Source: Bacillota bacterium (GTDB taxonomy: Bacteria > Bacillota > UBA4882 > UBA10575). Taken from it: 6,015 nt of DNA. Under the pieces are notes generated by a model. It saw nothing but the letters and a program-made list of their open reading frames with translations. It was not told the origin of the DNA and ran no database searches. The stretch spans positions 1 to 6,015 of the forward strand of contig JAAYMP010000068.1 of the NCBI GenBank assembly GCA_012521315.1. Reading direction: 5' to 3'. Positions within the stretch are counted from its first letter, which is position 1. Each line of letters begins with the position of its first letter. Positions 1 to 5,110 of this stretch are shown here, one piece after another. The position numbers and the translations under genes are program-made.

Positions 1-1
1 T

Positions 2-904
2 GGAAAGAAAAATCCCGATGTGGTGGCCATCACGGCGGCGATGTCGGACGGTACCGGACTGACCCGGTTTTCCAGAAAATTCCCAGAGCGATTTTTTGAT
101 GTAGGAATTGCGGAGGAGCATGCCGTCACGATGGCCGGCGGTCTAGCCCGGGCCGGGATGAAGCCGGTCGTAGCTGTTTACTCCACTTTTCTGCAACGGG
201 CTTTCGACCAGATTATGCATGATGTCTGTTTGCAGAGCCTGCCGGTTGTTTTTGCCATTGACCGGGCCGGGGTGGTCGGGGAGGACGGGCCGACCCACCA
301 CGGTATCTTCGACCTGGCGTACCTCCGGATGATGCCCGGACTGACGATTATGGCGCCGAAGGACGAAAATGAGCTGCGTCAGATGCTCTTGTTGGCTTTA
401 CATATGGACAAACCGGTGGCGATCCGCTACCCGCGCGGGCAAGGCACTGGTGGCAACCTCAGTACCGCGCAAACTCTCAAGCCAGGGGAAGCGGAAGTAT
501 TAAGCGAAGGTGACGACGCGGTAATTCTGGCCCTTGGTCCGATGGTGCAGGCAGCAGCGGCGGCAGCGGATCTCCTCAAGACCGTGGGGATTCATTGTAC
601 GGTAATCAATGCCCGCTTTGTTAAACCTATGGACCAGCAGACCATTCTTGAATGGGCCCGGCGGGTCCCCCACCTCATCACCGTGGAAGACCATGTCTTA
701 ACCGGTGGATTTGGTTCGGCGGTCTTGGAATTACTGGCCGAGGGAGGAATCCAGAACGTACAGATTACCCGTTTGGGGTACCCGGACCGGTTTATTGAAA
801 CAGCAACCATCCCTGAACTCCATGAACTTTATGGCTTAACGGCGGAAGGAATCTTCCGGTCGGTTACCGGTCGCCGCTTGACGCTGGCAAGCGGGAAGAA
901 GTAG
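2..904 (+). CDS. dxs: 1-deoxy-D-xylulose-5-phosphate synthase, C-terminal half (5' end outside window)
   Basis: DXS is a thiamine-diphosphate enzyme that condenses pyruvate with glyceraldehyde 3-phosphate to make DXP. This is the first step of the MEP isoprenoid pathway, and DXP also feeds thiamine and pyridoxal synthesis; the enzyme is cytosolic. The visible 300 residues cover the transketolase-like pyrimidine-binding domain and the C-terminal domain. Family signatures are DVGIAEEHAVT (visible residues 33-43, with the conserved glutamate that contacts the cofactor), YSTFLQRAFDQ (60-70), DRAGVVGEDGPTHHG (87-101), APKDENELRQML just after, and IRYPRG. The frame is open from base 2, reading GKKNPDVVAIT, so the GTG at base 20 is internal and not a start. 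Full DXS is usually about 620-640 residues, so roughly the N-terminal 320-330, including the diphosphate-binding part, are missing only because of the window edge. No frameshift or lost motif is seen. In many Clostridia dxs is followed by tlyA/nadK/argR/recN; here it is followed by a non-coding gap and an HD-GYP gene. Confidence 0.97.
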   Translation, partial: GKKNPDVVAITAAMSDGTGLTRFSRKFPERFFDVGIAEEHAVTMAGGLARAGMKPVVAVYSTFLQRAFDQIMHDVCLQSLPVVFAIDRAGVVGEDGPTHHGIFDLAYLRMMPGLTIMAPKDENELRQMLLLALHMDKPVAIRYPRGQGTGGNLSTAQTLKPGEAEVLSEGDDAVILALGPMVQAAAAAADLLKTVGIHCTVINARFVKPMDQQTILEWARRVPHLITVEDHVLTGGFGSAVLELLAEGGIQNVQITRLGYPDRFIETATIPELHELYGLTAEGIFRSVTGRRLTLASGKK

Positions 905-920
905 TAAACCATATAAATTT

Positions 921-1014
921 GGTTCAAAGAGGAAATAGTATTTTCAAATTAGAAGGAATATTTCCCCAGGCGTCGAATAAAATAGATAAATTCATTTTTT
1001 GACCTCTTTTTACC
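921..1014. repeat. Imperfect 12-bp inverted repeat with about 70-base interior
   Basis: The left arm GGTTCAAAGAGG (921-932) and right arm CCTCTTTTTACC (1003-1014) are complementary at 10 of 12 positions, including an uninterrupted 7-bp core (AAAGAGG/CCTCTTT). The 70-base interior contains the short symmetric string GGAATATTTCC and the motif ending GTCGAATAA. As RNA this could be a long stem with an internal domain. As DNA it could be the remnant of a small repeated element. It could also be chance in an AT-rich stretch. Confidence 0.35.
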
Positions 1015-1081
1015 GATTATAAATTTTAAAGGAGGGAGCTTTTCGTAAGCATTTGTTCATTTCCATCTGCCTTTGGTTCCG

Positions 1082-1103
1082 AAATTGACTTTGCCGTCAA
1101 TTT
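1082..1103. repeat. Perfect 8-bp inverted repeat, candidate operator
   Basis: AAATTGAC (1082-1089) and GTCAATTT (1096-1103) are exact reverse complements separated by TTTGCC. No T-run follows, so it does not look like a terminator. It ends 17 bases upstream of the candidate -35 element of the HD-GYP promoter, a position suited to an activator or repressor site. The heptamer TTTGCCG is also directly repeated at 1090 and 1101. The role as an operator is inferred from symmetry and position only. Confidence 0.35.
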
Positions 1104-1120
1104 GCCGGCTGGAGACTAAA

Positions 1121-1148
1121 TTGCCAGGTATTGTTACTTAAAAATAAT
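1121..1148 (+). promoter_or_regulatory. Candidate sigma-A promoter of the HD-GYP gene
   Basis: The -35 element TTGCCA (1121-1126, 5 of 6 to TTGACA) and -10 element AATAAT (1143-1148, 5 of 6 to TATAAT) are separated by 16 bases. Transcription would start near 1155, giving a 5' leader of about 65 bases before the start at 1221. This is the best promoter match in the gap. Confidence 0.5.
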
Positions 1149-1207
1149 TGGGTTATTTGAAACCTTTTAGTCCCATACCGTGATCTCCACTGTATTACTA
1201 ACTGATT

Positions 1208-1211
1208 AGGA
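1208..1211 (+). promoter_or_regulatory. Ribosome binding site deciding the HD-GYP start
   Basis: AGGA lies 9 bases before the ATG at 1221 but directly abuts the alternative in-frame ATG at 1212. The downstream ATG is therefore the better start. The site itself is weak compared with those of the other genes in the window. Confidence 0.5.
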
Positions 1212-1220
1212 ATGAACATA

Positions 1221-2108
1221 ATGAAGAAAAAACCATTAGTCCTGGGATTAGTGGCTGTTCCGATTGCTTATTTAGCGGGAGCCTATTATCTGTATCGTAA
1301 ACTGCTTTTAACGATCCTTACCCGACGGGAGATTTTGACCTATCTTTGGGTGGTTATCTCCATTTTCTTTTTGTTGCTTGCTTATTCTTGCTACTACATA
1401 TTTACCTTTCGGCAAAAGCTTAGGGAGCATAAGAAACGACAGAAAAAAAGCTTTTTCAAACTAAAAAAAGCGAACGAAGGGGCGCTTAAAGCCCTGCTTT
1501 ATGCTTTAGACTGTCGGGATCATGACACGTGGGATCATTCGACACGGGTAGCCGCTTACGCGACAGCCCTCGCCGAAAAAATGGGGCTTTCCCACTTCGA
1601 GCTGAAAAAGATTGCTTTGGCCGGCTACCTGCATGATATTGGAAAGATTGGTGTTCCCGACCGGATTCTTTTAAAGAAAACAAAACTGCTCCCCGAGGAA
1701 TGGGAGATGATCAAGCGCCATCCCGAATTGGGTTATGATATCATTCACCAGCTTGAGTTCCTTAATAACACCGCTGACATCATCCTGCTCCACCACGAAC
1801 GTTATGATGGCGAGGGGTATCCTTTGGGCTTGAAAGGCGAAAAAATTCCTTTGTTGGCCCGTATTTTTGCGGTCGCCGACGCTTTGGACGCCATGACCAG
1901 CGAACGTCCATACCGTGCGGCCCGTTCGATGGAGGAAGCCTTTGCTGAGGTAAATAGTCTAGCAGGCGTCCAGTTCTGTCCGGAGTGTGTAAAGGCTTTG
2001 GAGGAATTGGGGGTAGAAACGTTATCCCGCATTCAGAAACATGTAAAAAGCCAGGATATTGAGAAGTTTCGGCTCGAAGAGATCGTTCCGTGTTCCGACC
2101 TTCTTTGA
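1221..2108 (+). CDS. Membrane-anchored HD-GYP protein, probable cyclic-di-GMP phosphodiesterase
   Basis: HD-GYP proteins are metal-dependent phosphodiesterases that degrade cyclic-di-GMP (some act on related dinucleotides), lowering this second messenger. Numbering from the ATG at 1212, residues about 8-27 and 42-66 are hydrophobic and probably form a two-helix membrane hairpin. A basic linker follows (KLREHKKRQKK), then the HD-GYP domain from about 90 to 275. Visible metal and signature residues are H109 (DHSTRVAAYA), H141-D142 (HDIGKIGVPD), H170 (KRHPELGYDII), H194-H195-E196 followed by DGEGYP (GYP at 202-204), and D223 in VADALDAMTSERPYR. The catalytic set looks complete. No PAS, GAF, HAMP, receiver or GGDEF domain is present, so the membrane hairpin is the only candidate input module. 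Near the end, where relatives commonly read QFDPEVV, this protein has QFCPECV. From the preferred start it is 295 aa. It appears to be transcribed alone, with its own promoter and a terminator-like hairpin after the stop. Confidence 0.9.
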   Translation: MKKKPLVLGLVAVPIAYLAGAYYLYRKLLLTILTRREILTYLWVVISIFFLLLAYSCYYIFTFRQKLREHKKRQKKSFFKLKKANEGALKALLYALDCRDHDTWDHSTRVAAYATALAEKMGLSHFELKKIALAGYLHDIGKIGVPDRILLKKTKLLPEEWEMIKRHPELGYDIIHQLEFLNNTADIILLHHERYDGEGYPLGLKGEKIPLLARIFAVADALDAMTSERPYRAARSMEEAFAEVNSLAGVQFCPECVKALEELGVETLSRIQKHVKSQDIEKFRLEEIVPCSDLL

Positions 2109-2114
2109 AGGATA

Positions 2115-2139
2115 GACCCGCAGGGGTCATCATTTTTTT
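2115..2139 (+). terminator. Candidate intrinsic terminator after the HD-GYP gene
   Basis: GACCC (2115-2119) pairs with GGGTC (2124-2128) across the loop GCAG, and seven T residues follow at 2133-2139 after a four-base gap. The stem is short but GC-rich, and the element begins only six bases after the stop codon. It probably ends the HD-GYP transcript, perhaps incompletely. Confidence 0.55.
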
Positions 2140-2166
2140 GGTGTAATCATGACGTCAGGGTTTAAC
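2138..2166 (+). promoter_or_regulatory. Weak candidate promoter of the 128-aa gene
   Basis: TTGGTG (2138-2143, 3 of 6 to consensus) and TTTAAC (2161-2166, 4 of 6) are separated by 17 bases in the gap after the terminator. The gap would need a promoter if termination is efficient, but the match is poor. Readthrough from the HD-GYP gene is an equally good explanation. Confidence 0.2.
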
Positions 2167-2206
2167 GCTTTCTTGGTGCGCACCGCAGAAGACGAGGAGG
2201 AGTTTG

Positions 2207-2593
2207 ATGGAGAAAAAGCACGGGACGGGGGAGATTGAACAAGAAGTAGACGCCTTGTTGGCCGCCGCCGATCAGTTGCTGACGGTCGCCGAACAAACTC
2301 AGGACCCGACTTTTGTTTATGAAAAGTGCCGGGCGGCGGTGGGTCAACTTTTGCTTGCTTATCTCTTGACCCGGGAAGGCAGGACAAACCTGTCTGCGGA
2401 TTCTACCATCGGACTCCTCTGGGAAAAAAGTGTCGCCTGCGATCCGGAGATCCTTCTCCTGGCCGACCAGATCCGTTACTTCCTGGATGAAATTGGTTCC
2501 GTCCCGAACGGTGAAGAAATGGAGACGATCCTGGACGCGGCAAACGAAATATGGGACTTTATCTATGATTCTTTCCCGGAAGTGGAGACGTAA
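2207..2593 (+). CDS. Small all-helical protein of unknown function, HEPN-like in pattern
   Basis: I do not recognise this 128-aa protein as a named family. The ATG is chosen because a strong GAGGAGG (2194-2200) lies 6 bases upstream; the TTG immediately before it is less likely. There is no signal peptide, membrane segment or cysteine cluster, so it should be cytosolic. The sequence looks wholly alpha-helical: about 9-30 (EIEQEVDALLAAADQLLTVA), 35-57 (TFVYEKCRAAVGQLLLAYLL), 66-77, 80-96 and 101-122. Two long amphipathic helices, with an EKCRAAVGQLLLAYLL segment in the second followed by a Gly-containing turn and a later helix before Pro, resemble the layout of HEPN/nucleotidyltransferase-substrate-binding proteins. 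The RxxxxH motif of catalytic HEPN RNases is absent (the only histidine is H5), so an active nuclease is unlikely. It sits just before the rimP promoter, and no adjacent partner such as an MNT-type nucleotidyltransferase is present. The HEPN idea is inference from helix pattern only. Confidence 0.75.
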   Translation: MEKKHGTGEIEQEVDALLAAADQLLTVAEQTQDPTFVYEKCRAAVGQLLLAYLLTREGRTNLSADSTIGLLWEKSVACDPEILLLADQIRYFLDEIGSVPNGEEMETILDAANEIWDFIYDSFPEVET

Positions 2594-2622
2594 GGAACTT
2601 TCGGTTGATTCTTTGGTTAGCC

Positions 2623-2651
2623 TTGTCAAAGGAATTAAACTGTGGTAAACT
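2623..2651 (+). promoter_or_regulatory. Extended -10 sigma-A promoter of the rimP-infB operon
   Basis: TTGTCA (2623-2628, 5 of 6 to TTGACA) and TAAACT (2646-2651, 4 of 6) are separated by exactly 17 bases. TG at 2643-2644 provides the extended -10 element (TGGTAAACT). Transcription should begin near 2658, about 87 bases upstream of the rimP start and just before the leader hairpin. It is the clearest promoter in the window. Confidence 0.75.
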
Positions 2652-2680
2652 TTAAGTGTTCGATGACGTACTGGAGAAGG

Positions 2681-2703
2681 AGTGGGTTTTCAACCCACTT
2701 TTT
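2681..2703 (+). terminator. Leader terminator/attenuator hairpin upstream of rimP
   Basis: AGTGGGTT (2681-2688) and AACCCACT (2692-2699) form a perfect 8-bp stem with a three-base loop TTC, followed directly by TTTTT (2699-2703) and then GTCTTGT. The hairpin lies about 23 bases after the predicted transcription start and about 40 bases before the rimP start codon, so it can act only on this operon's own transcript. Placement between promoter and operon indicates attenuation or processive antitermination rather than an end-of-gene terminator. Since the operon encodes NusA, which stimulates hairpin-dependent pausing and termination, autoregulation is a reasonable inference. A weak competing pairing is possible between AAGTG (2654-2658) and CACTT (2696-2700). 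Confidence 0.7.
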
Positions 2704-2730
2704 GTCTTGTGTCCATAATTTATTCGGGAA

Positions 2731-2737
2731 AAAGGAG
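2731..2737 (+). promoter_or_regulatory. Ribosome binding site deciding the rimP start
   Basis: AAAGGAG lies 7 bases before the ATG at 2745. The frame is open further upstream to 2682, but that start would lie inside the leader hairpin, has no suitably spaced binding site, and would add 21 residues not typical of RimP. Confidence 0.8.
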
Positions 2738-2744
2738 CGTACAT

Positions 2745-3212
2745 ATGGGGCAAGGACGAAAAGAGATCCTTTGGGAACTGGCGGAAAAGGTTGGGGCGGA
2801 ACTGAACTACGAAATTGTGGAAGTGGCGTTGACGCGTGAGGGAGGGCAACAGTTCCTTAGGGTGTTTATTGATCGCCCGGAAGGAATTGGGATCAAAGAC
2901 TGTGAGGTCTTCAGCAAACGGCTAAGCGCCGTTTTGGACGAGGAAGATCCAATTCCCACCGCTTATCTATTAGAAGTATCTTCACCCGGTTTGGAGCGGC
3001 CTTTGACCAAACCTGAACATTTTCAACGCTTTGCCGGTCAGGGCGTGGAGATTAGTCTCTTCGCACCATTACAGGGAAAGCGAAGGATCAGGGGGCGCCT
3101 CAAAGGCTGGTCCGCTCAGCCCGAAAGCCAGATCAGCGTGGAAGTTGGCGGCGTGACCGTGGATATACCGTGGGATATGATATCGAAAGCTCGTTTGCGG
3201 ATTATAGATTGA
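2745..3212 (+). CDS. rimP: Ribosome maturation factor RimP
   Basis: RimP binds the free 30S subunit and assists late maturation of the small ribosomal subunit. The 155-aa length is normal for the family. The N-terminal alpha/beta domain (about 1-88) ends in the hallmark YLLEVSSPGLERPL (74-87), preceded by VFIDRPEGIGIKDCEVFSKRLSAVLDEEDPIP. The C-terminal SH3-like domain (about 90-153) contains the basic strand GKRRIRGRLKGW (111-122) and ends with VDIPWDMISKARLRI. It is the first gene of the operon, under the extended -10 promoter and leader hairpin, and is followed by nusA after 26 bases, the usual Bacillota arrangement (ylxS in Bacillus). Nothing is truncated. Confidence 0.96.
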   Translation: MGQGRKEILWELAEKVGAELNYEIVEVALTREGGQQFLRVFIDRPEGIGIKDCEVFSKRLSAVLDEEDPIPTAYLLEVSSPGLERPLTKPEHFQRFAGQGVEISLFAPLQGKRRIRGRLKGWSAQPESQISVEVGGVTVDIPWDMISKARLRIID

Positions 3213-3238
3213 GGACGAGTTAAGGAGAGGATATTCCG

Positions 3239-4792
3239 ATGAATCGCGAGTTGATTGAAGCATTAATTTTGGTGGAAAGGGAAAAGGGGATCGCCAAGGA
3301 GATTTTAATTGAGGCGATTGAATCTGCTATTTTATCGGCTTACAAAAAAGACCAGGGGAAAAGCAGTAACTTAAAGGTGGTCTTGGACCCGGCAACCGGC
3401 GAGTTCCATATTTACACCTATAAAGAAGTCGTCATGGAAGTGGAAGACGAGAATACCCAGATCAATTTGGCCGAGGCCAAAGCGATCAACCCCAAATACC
3501 AGTTAAAAGATGTGGTCGAGTTTGAAATTTTCCCGAAAGAATTTGGCCGCATTGCCGCGCAGACCGCGAAACAGATTATTGTCCAGCGGATCCGTGAAGC
3601 GGAACGGAGCATGATCTATAATGAATATTCTTCCCGGGTGGATGATTTAATCACCGGTACGGTACGCCGCTTCGAACAAAAAACGGTCTACGTGGATTTA
3701 GGGAAAACGGAAGCAATTTTACCTCCCCACGAACAGATTCCCGGCGAGCGTTTTGAGCATGGGGCGCGGATCAAAGCATATCTGGCCGAGGTGAAAAAAG
3801 GCTCGAAAGGCCCCCAGATCATCCTTTCCCGTGCGCGGAGCGGCTTTTTGAAACGGTTGCTTGAATTTGAAGTCCCCGAGATCCAGGAGGGAATCGTTCA
3901 GATCAAGAATATTGCCCGGGAACCGGGGGCCCGCTCCAAGGTGGCGGTCTACAGCAAATTTGAGAACGTGGATCCGATCGGCGCTTGTGTTGGAGCAAAA
4001 GGCTCCCGTGTCCAGATGGTGGTGCGGGAACTAAAAGGCGAAAAAATAGATTTGATCCTGTGGGATGAAGATCCAGCCCGCTACATTACCAGAGCGCTCA
4101 GTCCTGCGAAAGTAACGGAGGTAAAACTCCTCCCCAGCAAAAAGAGTTCGATCGTAATTGTTCCGGATAACCAGTTGTCGCTGGCCATTGGGAAAGAGGG
4201 CCAAAATGCCCGTTTGGCGGCCCGGTTAACCGGTTGGAAGGTTGATATTAAAAGCGAAAGCCAAGCCGAAGAAAGCCGCGAAGAGATTGAAGCTTTACTT
4301 GCGGAAGAGGAAAATTTCCAGGAAGAAACCTATGACTGGGAAGAAGTGCTTGGCACCGGTGATGAGTTAAGCGAACTGACCGGGGACGAAATGGAAGCGG
4401 AAGGCCAACCGGACGATTTATGGGATGAAGAAGAGGAGTTATGGGAGGAAACGGATTTACCGGCTGACGATGGAGGAGAGGAATCGGAGCTCGCTCCGGA
4501 AGAGGATGAGGAGCCGGAAGAGGAGTTTATTCGCGAGGAGCCCAAGAAGAGGAAGTCCAAGAAACGGGGTAAGCAGCGGGTCAAAGAGTTCTTCGATGAA
4601 GTGGAAGAAGGAATTGATCTATTTAAAGATGAAAGCGCCGGTACGGAGCCGGATGTGGCGGTTGACGATGATACCGCGCTTGTCTTCAGCGAAGAGGACG
4701 GTTCCGGGTTTACCATTGGGCAACTCCTTTCCGAAGAGTTAAAGAAGAAATTTAAACTGAGTGAAGAGGAGAAAAAAAGAAGTAAGAAGTAA
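3239..4792 (+). CDS. nusA: Transcription termination/antitermination factor NusA with long C-terminal extension
   Basis: NusA binds RNA polymerase and nascent RNA and modulates pausing, intrinsic termination and antitermination. The start is supported by GGAGAGG 8 bases upstream. Domains in order are the N-terminal polymerase-binding domain (about 1-130, opening MNRELIEALILVEREKGI), the S1 domain (about 135-200, ending IILSRARSGFLKRLLEFEVPEI), KH1 (about 230-285, GAKG loop at 252-255, with PIGACVGAKGSRVQ) and KH2 (about 295-340, GKEG loop at 318-321, with AIGKEGQNARLAARLTGW). This core would be a normal Bacillota NusA of about 345 aa. A further 170 residues or so follow: a very acidic stretch rich in Glu and Asp (about 345-434), a basic patch KKRKSKKRGKQR (436-447), more acidic sequence, and a final segment GFTIGQLLSEELKKKFKLSE with a lysine-rich end. 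The extension does not resemble the acidic repeats of proteobacterial NusA. The reading frame is uninterrupted and the next gene follows at 24 bases, so it is not a frameshift artefact. Confidence 0.97.
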   Translation: MNRELIEALILVEREKGIAKEILIEAIESAILSAYKKDQGKSSNLKVVLDPATGEFHIYTYKEVVMEVEDENTQINLAEAKAINPKYQLKDVVEFEIFPKEFGRIAAQTAKQIIVQRIREAERSMIYNEYSSRVDDLITGTVRRFEQKTVYVDLGKTEAILPPHEQIPGERFEHGARIKAYLAEVKKGSKGPQIILSRARSGFLKRLLEFEVPEIQEGIVQIKNIAREPGARSKVAVYSKFENVDPIGACVGAKGSRVQMVVRELKGEKIDLILWDEDPARYITRALSPAKVTEVKLLPSKKSSIVIVPDNQLSLAIGKEGQNARLAARLTGWKVDIKSESQAEESREEIEALLAEEENFQEETYDWEEVLGTGDELSELTGDEMEAEGQPDDLWDEEEELWEETDLPADDGGEESELAPEEDEEPEEEFIREEPKKRKSKKRGKQRVKEFFDEVEEGIDLFKDESAGTEPDVAVDDDTALVFSEEDGSGFTIGQLLSEELKKKFKLSEEEKKRSKK

Positions 4793-4816
4793 ATAGTGGA
4801 AGCGGGGGGAGAAGCG

Positions 4817-5110
4817 ATGGCGACACGGCAACGGAAAATACCGCAACGGACCTGTATTGGCTGTAACGAGGTGCGGGCGAAAAAGGAACTGATCCGGATC
4901 GTGAGAACACCGGAGCAGGAAGTGCTGGTTGACTTTACCGGTAAAAAGTCGGGCCGGGGTTGTTATATCTGTCCTTCTTCTACCTGTCTGGAAAAGGCGT
5001 TAAAGGGCAACTTGTTGACGAACAAATTGGAGGTCGCGATCGGCGCCGAGTTGAAGGAGAAACTCAAAGCCGAACTCATGATGGGGATTGTTCATGACGA
5101 AAGTCCTTAA
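4817..5110 (+). CDS. rnpM: RNase P modulator RnpM (YlxR family)
   Basis: RnpM, formerly YlxR, is a small RNA-binding protein reported in Bacillus subtilis to bind the RNase P RNA and modulate tRNA 5' processing. The ATG at 4817 is preferred because GGGGGAG lies about 5 bases upstream; a GTG at 4796 would add seven residues, with no binding site and overlapping the spacer. The 97-aa protein has the family pattern: RKIPQRTCIGC (6-16), KKELIRIVRTPEQEVLVDFTGKKSGRGCYICPS (22-54) and a C-terminal helical segment. The conserved GRGAY is GRGCY here. Cysteines at 13, 16, 49, 52 and 57 include a CxxC pair and a CxxxxC pair that could bind zinc; the Bacillus protein lacks most of these. The 3' end overlaps the next gene by 17 bases, indicating translational coupling. 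Confidence 0.93.
   Translation: MATRQRKIPQRTCIGCNEVRAKKELIRIVRTPEQEVLVDFTGKKSGRGCYICPSSTCLEKALKGNLLTNKLEVAIGAELKEKLKAELMMGIVHDESP

Larger units (their letters stand above)
905..1220. other. Non-coding intergenic region between dxs and the HD-GYP gene
   Basis: This stretch is more AT-rich than its neighbours and has stops in all forward frames, with no open frame preceded by a usable ribosome binding site. An AAAGGAGGG-like string lies at 1028-1036, but no ATG, GTG or TTG follows at a normal distance; the nearest TTG is about 16 bases on and opens only 11 codons. It holds an imperfect 12-bp inverted repeat (921-932 with 1003-1014), a motif ending GGCGTCGAATAA (951-980), a perfect 8-bp inverted repeat (1082-1103) and a candidate sigma-A promoter (1121-1148). 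No convincing intrinsic terminator for dxs is visible. No tRNA or recognisable riboswitch is seen, including the cyclic-di-GMP class that might be expected beside an HD-GYP gene. Confidence 0.7.

Noticed and set aside
907..924. AACCA/TGGTT hairpin just after dxs as a terminator
   Set aside because: The stem is five base pairs with an AT-rich 8-base loop and no following T-run, so it is too weak to call a terminator.
999..1023. TTGACC followed by TATAAA as a promoter
   Set aside because: The spacer would be only 13 bases, too short for a sigma-A promoter; a spacing of 17 falls on no acceptable -10 element.
1028..1091. AAAGGAGGG ribosome-binding-like string in the dxs/HD-GYP gap, possibly preceding a leader peptide
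   Set aside because: No start codon lies at a suitable distance. The nearest TTG is about 16 bases away and gives only 11 codons before a stop.
1150..1220. Cyclic-di-GMP riboswitch in the HD-GYP leader
   Set aside because: The leader from the predicted start is only about 65 bases and shows none of the conserved GEMM core strings.
2162..2629. 155-codon open frame on the minus strand
   Set aside because: It has no ribosome binding site, its start falls at the edge of the rimP promoter, and it looks less protein-like than the opposite 128-aa frame, which has a GAGGAGG site and regular helices.
4330..4716. Serine-rich 128-codon open frame on the minus strand
   Set aside because: It is the antisense of the Glu/Asp-rich NusA tail; GAA/GAG codons read backwards as Ser/Phe/Leu codons. 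No start signal is seen.
4425..4742. 105-codon basic open frame on the plus strand inside nusA
   Set aside because: It is an out-of-frame reading of the purine-rich NusA tail (Arg/Lys-rich shadow) with no independent evidence.
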